From Clostridium sp. cel8 (lineage in GTDB: Bacteria > Bacillota > Clostridia > Clostridiales > Clostridiaceae): DNA of 64,000 nucleotides. A model generated the notes under the pieces. That model searched no databases. It had not been told where the DNA came from and was given only the letters and a program-made list of their open reading frames with translations. The translations under genes were made by a program, and so were the position numbers. The stretch lies in NCBI RefSeq assembly GCF_014050525.1, contig NZ_JACGAG010000005.1:93672-157671 (forward strand). The letters are read 5' to 3'. The number at the start of each line of letters is the position of its first letter. Positions within the stretch are counted from its first letter, which is position 1. Of the stretch, positions 60,459 through 64,000 are shown piece by piece.

Positions 60459-62447
60459 ATGTTATATAATAGCTTAAACGATGAATCTATTGAAAAAGAT
60501 TTAAGATATTTGAAACTTCTTTCTAAAGAATATCCTACAATATCAAGTGCTAGTACAGAAATTATAAACCTTCAAGCTATATTAAATTTACCAAAAGCTA
60601 CTGAACACTTTATAAGTGATATACATGGAGAATATGAATCTTTTACGCATGTTCTTAGAAATGCATCTGGAGTAATTAAAAGAAAAATAGATGATGTATT
60701 TTTAGATGGACTCACACAAGAAGAAAAAGCACAACTAGCAACAATTGTATATTATCCTAAAGAAAAATTAAAGATTGTTAAAAAACAATGCCAAAATATG
60801 GATGAATGGTATTATTCAACTTTATATCAACTTATAGAATTGTGTAAAAATGTGTGCTCAAAATATACACGCTCAAAAGTAAGGAAGGCATTGCCTAGTG
60901 ATTTTGCCTATATAATAGAAGAATTGCTACATGAGCAGGGAGATAAAATAGATAAGAAGGCATATTATAGGGAAATAATACGTACTATAGTAAACATAGG
61001 GAGAGCTGATCAAATTATTATAGCTATTTCAAAAGTAATACAAGATTTAGTAGTAGATAGGCTCCATATTGTAGGAGATATATATGATAGAGGGCCTGGA
61101 GCTGAAATAATAATGGACGCACTTATGAAGCATCACTCTGTAGATATTCAATGGGGAAATCATGACGTGCTTTGGATGGGGGCAGCTGCTGGATGTGAAG
61201 CTTGTGTTGCAAATGTTCTTAGAATATCTCTTAGATATGCAAATTTGAATACAATTGAAGATGGATATGGAATAAATATGCTTCCTCTTGCTACTTTTGC
61301 AATGGAATTTTACGGTGATGATCCATGTAAAAGTTTTATACCTAAAACAATAGATAAAAATATAAATAAAAATGATTTAGATTTATTTGCTAAAATGCAT
61401 AAAGCAATATCAATAATACAGTTTAAATTAGAAGGAAATATAATAAAAAAGCATCCTGAATTCAAAATGGAACATAGACTTCTTATGGATAAAATAGATG
61501 TAAAAAACCATGAAATAAAAATAGGTGACAGAATATTTAAAATGAATGACGTGAATTTTCCAACAGTAGATTGGAAAGACCCATATAAGTTAAGTGAAAG
61601 GGAAAAATATATTATAAAAAAACTTACTAGATCTTTTGTAAATAGTGAAAAACTTCAGAAACATATTAAATTTTTATATAACAAGGGAGGAATGTATTTA
61701 ATATATAATTCTAATCTAATGTATCATGGTTGTATACCTTTAAATGAGGATGGAAGTTTTAAAAAAATAAATATTGACAATTCCACATATAGTGGACGTA
61801 AATTTTTAGATAAGTGCGATGATATAATAAGAAAAGCATACTTCGAAAAAAATGATCTTAGAAAAAAACAATATAATATGGATATGTTATGGTATATGTG
61901 GTGTGGAGAAAATTCACCTCTATTTGGAAAGAAAAAGATGACTACTTTTGAAAGATATTTCATAGACGACAAAGATTCTCACTATGAAGAGAAAATTCCA
62001 TACTATAAATATAGAGATAATGAAGCCATTTGTAGAAAAATACTTAAGGAGTTTAATCTTTCTCCAGAAAAATCCCACATTATAAATGGACATGTTCCTG
62101 TAAAGACTAAAGATGGAGAAAGTCCAATTAAAGCAAATGGAAAATTACTTGTAATAGATGGTGGATTCTGTAAGGCATATCAACCTCAAACTGGTATAGC
62201 TGGTTATACTCTAATTTATAATTCTTATGGATTTTTGCTTACTTCTCATGAACCCTTTACATCTATTAAAGATGCAGTTGAAAATGACAATGATATTATA
62301 TCCTCAACTGTAATTTTGGAACATGTTGTGAAAAGAAAGATGGTTGCAGATACAGATATAGGGCGAGAACTAAAAAAACAGGTTGAAGATTTGGAAAGAC
62401 TTTTAGCAGCTTATAGAAAAGGATATATAAAAGAACATAAAAATTAA
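60459..62447 (+). CDS. fbp: Fructose-1,6-bisphosphatase, class III
   Basis: 662 residues, the long Firmicute-type Fbp with a calcineurin-like phosphoesterase core: S-D-I-H-G-E-Y near residue 47, V-G-D-I-Y-D-R-G near 205, W-G-N-H-D near 231 and N-G-H-V-P-V near 544. It removes the 1-phosphate in gluconeogenesis. GGGGAG precedes ATG 60459. It is a single-gene unit with a 139-base leader after the putative small RNA terminator. Confidence 0.95.
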   Translation: MLYNSLNDESIEKDLRYLKLLSKEYPTISSASTEIINLQAILNLPKATEHFISDIHGEYESFTHVLRNASGVIKRKIDDVFLDGLTQEEKAQLATIVYYPKEKLKIVKKQCQNMDEWYYSTLYQLIELCKNVCSKYTRSKVRKALPSDFAYIIEELLHEQGDKIDKKAYYREIIRTIVNIGRADQIIIAISKVIQDLVVDRLHIVGDIYDRGPGAEIIMDALMKHHSVDIQWGNHDVLWMGAAAGCEACVANVLRISLRYANLNTIEDGYGINMLPLATFAMEFYGDDPCKSFIPKTIDKNINKNDLDLFAKMHKAISIIQFKLEGNIIKKHPEFKMEHRLLMDKIDVKNHEIKIGDRIFKMNDVNFPTVDWKDPYKLSEREKYIIKKLTRSFVNSEKLQKHIKFLYNKGGMYLIYNSNLMYHGCIPLNEDGSFKKINIDNSTYSGRKFLDKCDDIIRKAYFEKNDLRKKQYNMDMLWYMWCGENSPLFGKKKMTTFERYFIDDKDSHYEEKIPYYKYRDNEAICRKILKEFNLSPEKSHIINGHVPVKTKDGESPIKANGKLLVIDGGFCKAYQPQTGIAGYTLIYNSYGFLLTSHEPFTSIKDAVENDNDIISSTVILEHVVKRKMVADTDIGRELKKQVEDLERLLAAYRKGYIKEHKN

Positions 62448-62625
62448 AATAATATTATATAATAGTTAATATTATGTGAAATATATGTAATAGATTTAAA
62501 AATGTAATAATTATAAGTGAAATTAGACTTAACCTATGTTATAATATATATAAATTAAGTATTTATATTTTAAATTTGAATTTTTAATATCTCTATATAA
62601 TTTAAAAAATTTAGGAGGCAACCTA

Positions 62626-63021
62626 TTGCTTAAATGTGAAATTTGTGGTAAGCCAGCAGATAAACATCATATAGTTTATAGAAGCCAAGGAGGAGTTGAT
62701 TTTCCTCTAAATTTTAGATATCTGTGTTCAGAACATCATAGAGGTAAAAATGGCCCGCATAAAAATAGAAAAGTTGATTTAGAGTACAAGCTTGAAATGC
62801 AAGATAATCTTGAAAAATTATTAAATAAAGAGTTTTATACTTTAGATCAATTGGTAAAATTACTTGGAATAAATAAAGGTATGCTAAAAAAGCTTCTAAA
62901 AGAATATAAATTATATAAAGAAGGTTACAGGAGTTCAGACGTAATATTTAGACTTATGGGAAGAAAAAAGTACACAAAATATATGTTAGAAGAATATTAT
63001 GATTTTATAGCAAAGATATAG
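62626..63021 (+). CDS. HNH endonuclease-like protein with C-terminal helical domain (131 aa)
   Basis: The N-terminus has a zinc CxxC (C-E-I-C near residue 4), K-H-H-I-V-Y near 14, an L-N-F-R-Y-L-C-S-E-H-H run near 28-38 and N-G-P-H-K-N near 42: the C-x2-C, HH, N, H layout of HNH nucleases. The C-terminal half is a helix-rich, winged-helix-like part (T-L-D-Q-L-V-K-L-L-G-I near 72). TTG start after GGAGG. No phage genes lie nearby, so it looks like a stand-alone small nuclease; a non-catalytic zinc protein is possible. Confidence 0.75.
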   Translation: MLKCEICGKPADKHHIVYRSQGGVDFPLNFRYLCSEHHRGKNGPHKNRKVDLEYKLEMQDNLEKLLNKEFYTLDQLVKLLGINKGMLKKLLKEYKLYKEGYRSSDVIFRLMGRKKYTKYMLEEYYDFIAKI

Positions 63022-63066
63022 CGATGTTTTGAAAATATAATATTGATTTATATTGGATTAGCTAAG

Positions 63067-63102
63067 ATGACAAGTGAGGTAGACAAAACACTTGTCATTT
63101 AT
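63067..63102 (+). terminator. Terminator of the HNH gene
   Basis: Perfect 10-bp stem ATGACAAGTG/CACTTGTCAT, followed by TTATT. Confidence 0.82.
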
Positions 63103-63156
63103 TAAAAATCAATATATTTTATTAAAATATTAAATTAGGTAAGGGGGCTGTTAATT

Positions 63157-63336
63157 ATGAAAGAAAACATACTTATGTTGTTAACACTAGAAGAAATAAG
63201 CAGTATTACGAAGGGATTGAAAATTGCAGTTGACTCTATATCAGAAGGAAATACAAAAGCAGATGATAAAGTGAAAAATAATATAGAAGATGTATTAAAT
63301 AAATTGATTCAAGTTGAGGCAGAGTGCTCAAGATAA
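63157..63336 (+). CDS. Small acidic helical protein (59 aa), unknown
   Basis: Starts M-K-E-N-I-L-M-L-L-T-L-E-E-I with AAGGGGGC upstream of ATG and ends E-A-E-C-S-R at TAA. The sequence is predicted to be almost fully helical, with a mid-part K-A-D-D-K-V-K-N-N-I-E-D. It sits between two terminators as its own unit. I do not recognise a family. Confidence 0.6.
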   Translation: MKENILMLLTLEEISSITKGLKIAVDSISEGNTKADDKVKNNIEDVLNKLIQVEAECSR

Positions 63337-63365
63337 TACTATGCAATGTCAAATCTCAAGCTTTT

Positions 63366-63399
63366 AATTTAGGGGAGTCTAGGCTTCCCTAAATTTAAA
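63366..63399 (+). terminator. Terminator of the 59-aa protein gene
   Basis: Stem AATTTAGGG/CCCTAAATT, with a further A+T tail. Confidence 0.75.
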
Positions 63400-63483
63400 A
63401 TAGCATTTATATATGCTTTTTATTTTTGAACTTTTTAAGGCACAAATGACATTTAAAATAGGAAATGAGGAGAATGGTACACT

Positions 63484-63918
63484 ATGAATATAGCATTTTT
63501 TATAACTCCAAAAAAAGATGTTGTTTATGAAAGTCCGGATTCAACTATGAAACAGATATTGGAGAGAATGGAATCTCACAGATACACTGCTATCCCTCTT
63601 ATAGATAAATTTGGAAAATATGTAGGTACAGTTACAGAAGGAGATCTTTTATGGAAATTAAAGAATACTCCTGATTTAAATTTTAAAAATACTAATAAAG
63701 TGTATTTAAAAAATGTACCTAGACATATGAATAATAAACCAGTTCATATAAATGCAGATATGAAGGATTTAATATCACTTGCCATAAATCAAAATTTTGT
63801 TCCTGTTGTAGATGATAATGAGATATTTATAGGAATTATAAAGAGAAGTGATATAATAAACTATTGTTATAAAAAAGTGTTCCATGAAAATGATAAAGTT
63901 ATTAATTTGGAAAACTAA
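63484..63918 (+). CDS. CBS-pair domain protein (144 aa)
   Basis: Two CBS motifs. The first has M-E-S-H-R-Y-T-A-I-P-L-I-D near residue 30 and V-G-T-V-T-E-G-D-L-L near 47. The second has A-I-N-Q-N-F-V-P-V-V-D near 101 and I-G-I-I-K-R-S-D-I near 118. Such stand-alone pairs bind adenosine nucleotides and often regulate other proteins. AATGAGGAG precedes ATG. A terminator follows at 63966. Confidence 0.87.
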   Translation: MNIAFFITPKKDVVYESPDSTMKQILERMESHRYTAIPLIDKFGKYVGTVTEGDLLWKLKNTPDLNFKNTNKVYLKNVPRHMNNKPVHINADMKDLISLAINQNFVPVVDDNEIFIGIIKRSDIINYCYKKVFHENDKVINLEN

Positions 63919-63965
63919 TTAGATGTCAACCGTTTTTGAAAATGTCCCAAAAAACTTTTAACATT

Positions 63966-63992
63966 AGCACCAGTTTTCTGGTGCTTTATTTC
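63966..63992 (+). terminator. Terminator of the CBS gene
   Basis: Perfect stem AGCACCAG/CTGGTGCT with loop TTTT, then a T-rich run. Confidence 0.85.
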
Positions 63993-64000
63993 TATGCTGT

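Overview
This is a chromosomal window from a low-GC, anaerobic, spore-forming Firmicute, most likely Clostridium sensu stricto. The evidence is the strong A+T bias, the purine-rich Shine-Dalgarno (SD) sequences, the frequent TTG and GTG starts, a complete anaerobic (early-cobalt) cobalamin pathway using CbiK, and typical clostridial genes such as ytaF, yitT, class III fbp and UPF0210/ACT. I do not name a species.

Region 1 (1-22.4 kb). After the tail of a MocR-type aminotransferase, a Nudix hydrolase and an orphan cbiQ-cbiO pair, a consensus promoter and a cobalamin riboswitch with a terminator-type platform precede 21 tightly packed same-strand genes: cbiP, cbiB, cobD, a precorrin-2 dehydrogenase, hemC, a cobA-hemD fusion, hemB, cbiA, cobT, cbiC, D, E, T, L, F, G, H, K, J, pduX and cobO. 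Together they cover almost the whole route from 5-aminolevulinate to adenosylcobyric acid, the aminopropanol-phosphate arm and lower-ligand activation. hemA, hemL, cobU, cobS and cbiM/N are not in the window.

Region 2 (22.4-30 kb). This is accessory ground: yitT, a znuC-znuB zinc importer, and tRNA-Glu(CTC) followed by the C-terminal remnant of a tyrosine integrase, the scar of a lost element. Next comes a pair of near-identical 141/142-bp repeats. Each looks like a complete small-RNA gene with a CiaR-like direct-repeat promoter, a C-rich hairpin loop and an intrinsic terminator. The same promoter architecture drives a nearby lipoprotein gene. A rubrerythrin-like protein and an XRE regulator/membrane-protein pair lie between.

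Region 3 (30-49 kb). Housekeeping and envelope genes: ytaF, bioB-bioY under a probable BirA operator, an HD-GYP protein, znuA (sharing a TGCAA-N5-TTGCA operator with znuCB), PIN-PhoH, a phosphodiester glycosidase, an M50 protease, trmB, a second HD-GYP protein, UPF0210 plus an ACT protein behind a glycine riboswitch, tpx, an SDR, a pseudo-receiver/degenerate-GGDEF protein and a CHAP/SH3 wall hydrolase.

Region 4 (49-64 kb). A nuclease-XPD-like helicase fusion, the aroE-aroK-aroD shikimate genes, an L,D-transpeptidase, a copper regulon (csoR-copA-copZ) behind two perfect palindromes, a Zn/Cd ATPase with its own operator-like repeat, a putative small RNA, fbp, an HNH protein and a CBS-domain protein. 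The strongest leads are the duplicated csRNA-like genes at 26 kb, the two-site zinc operator, the palindromes before csoR and the promoter-terminator unit before fbp.
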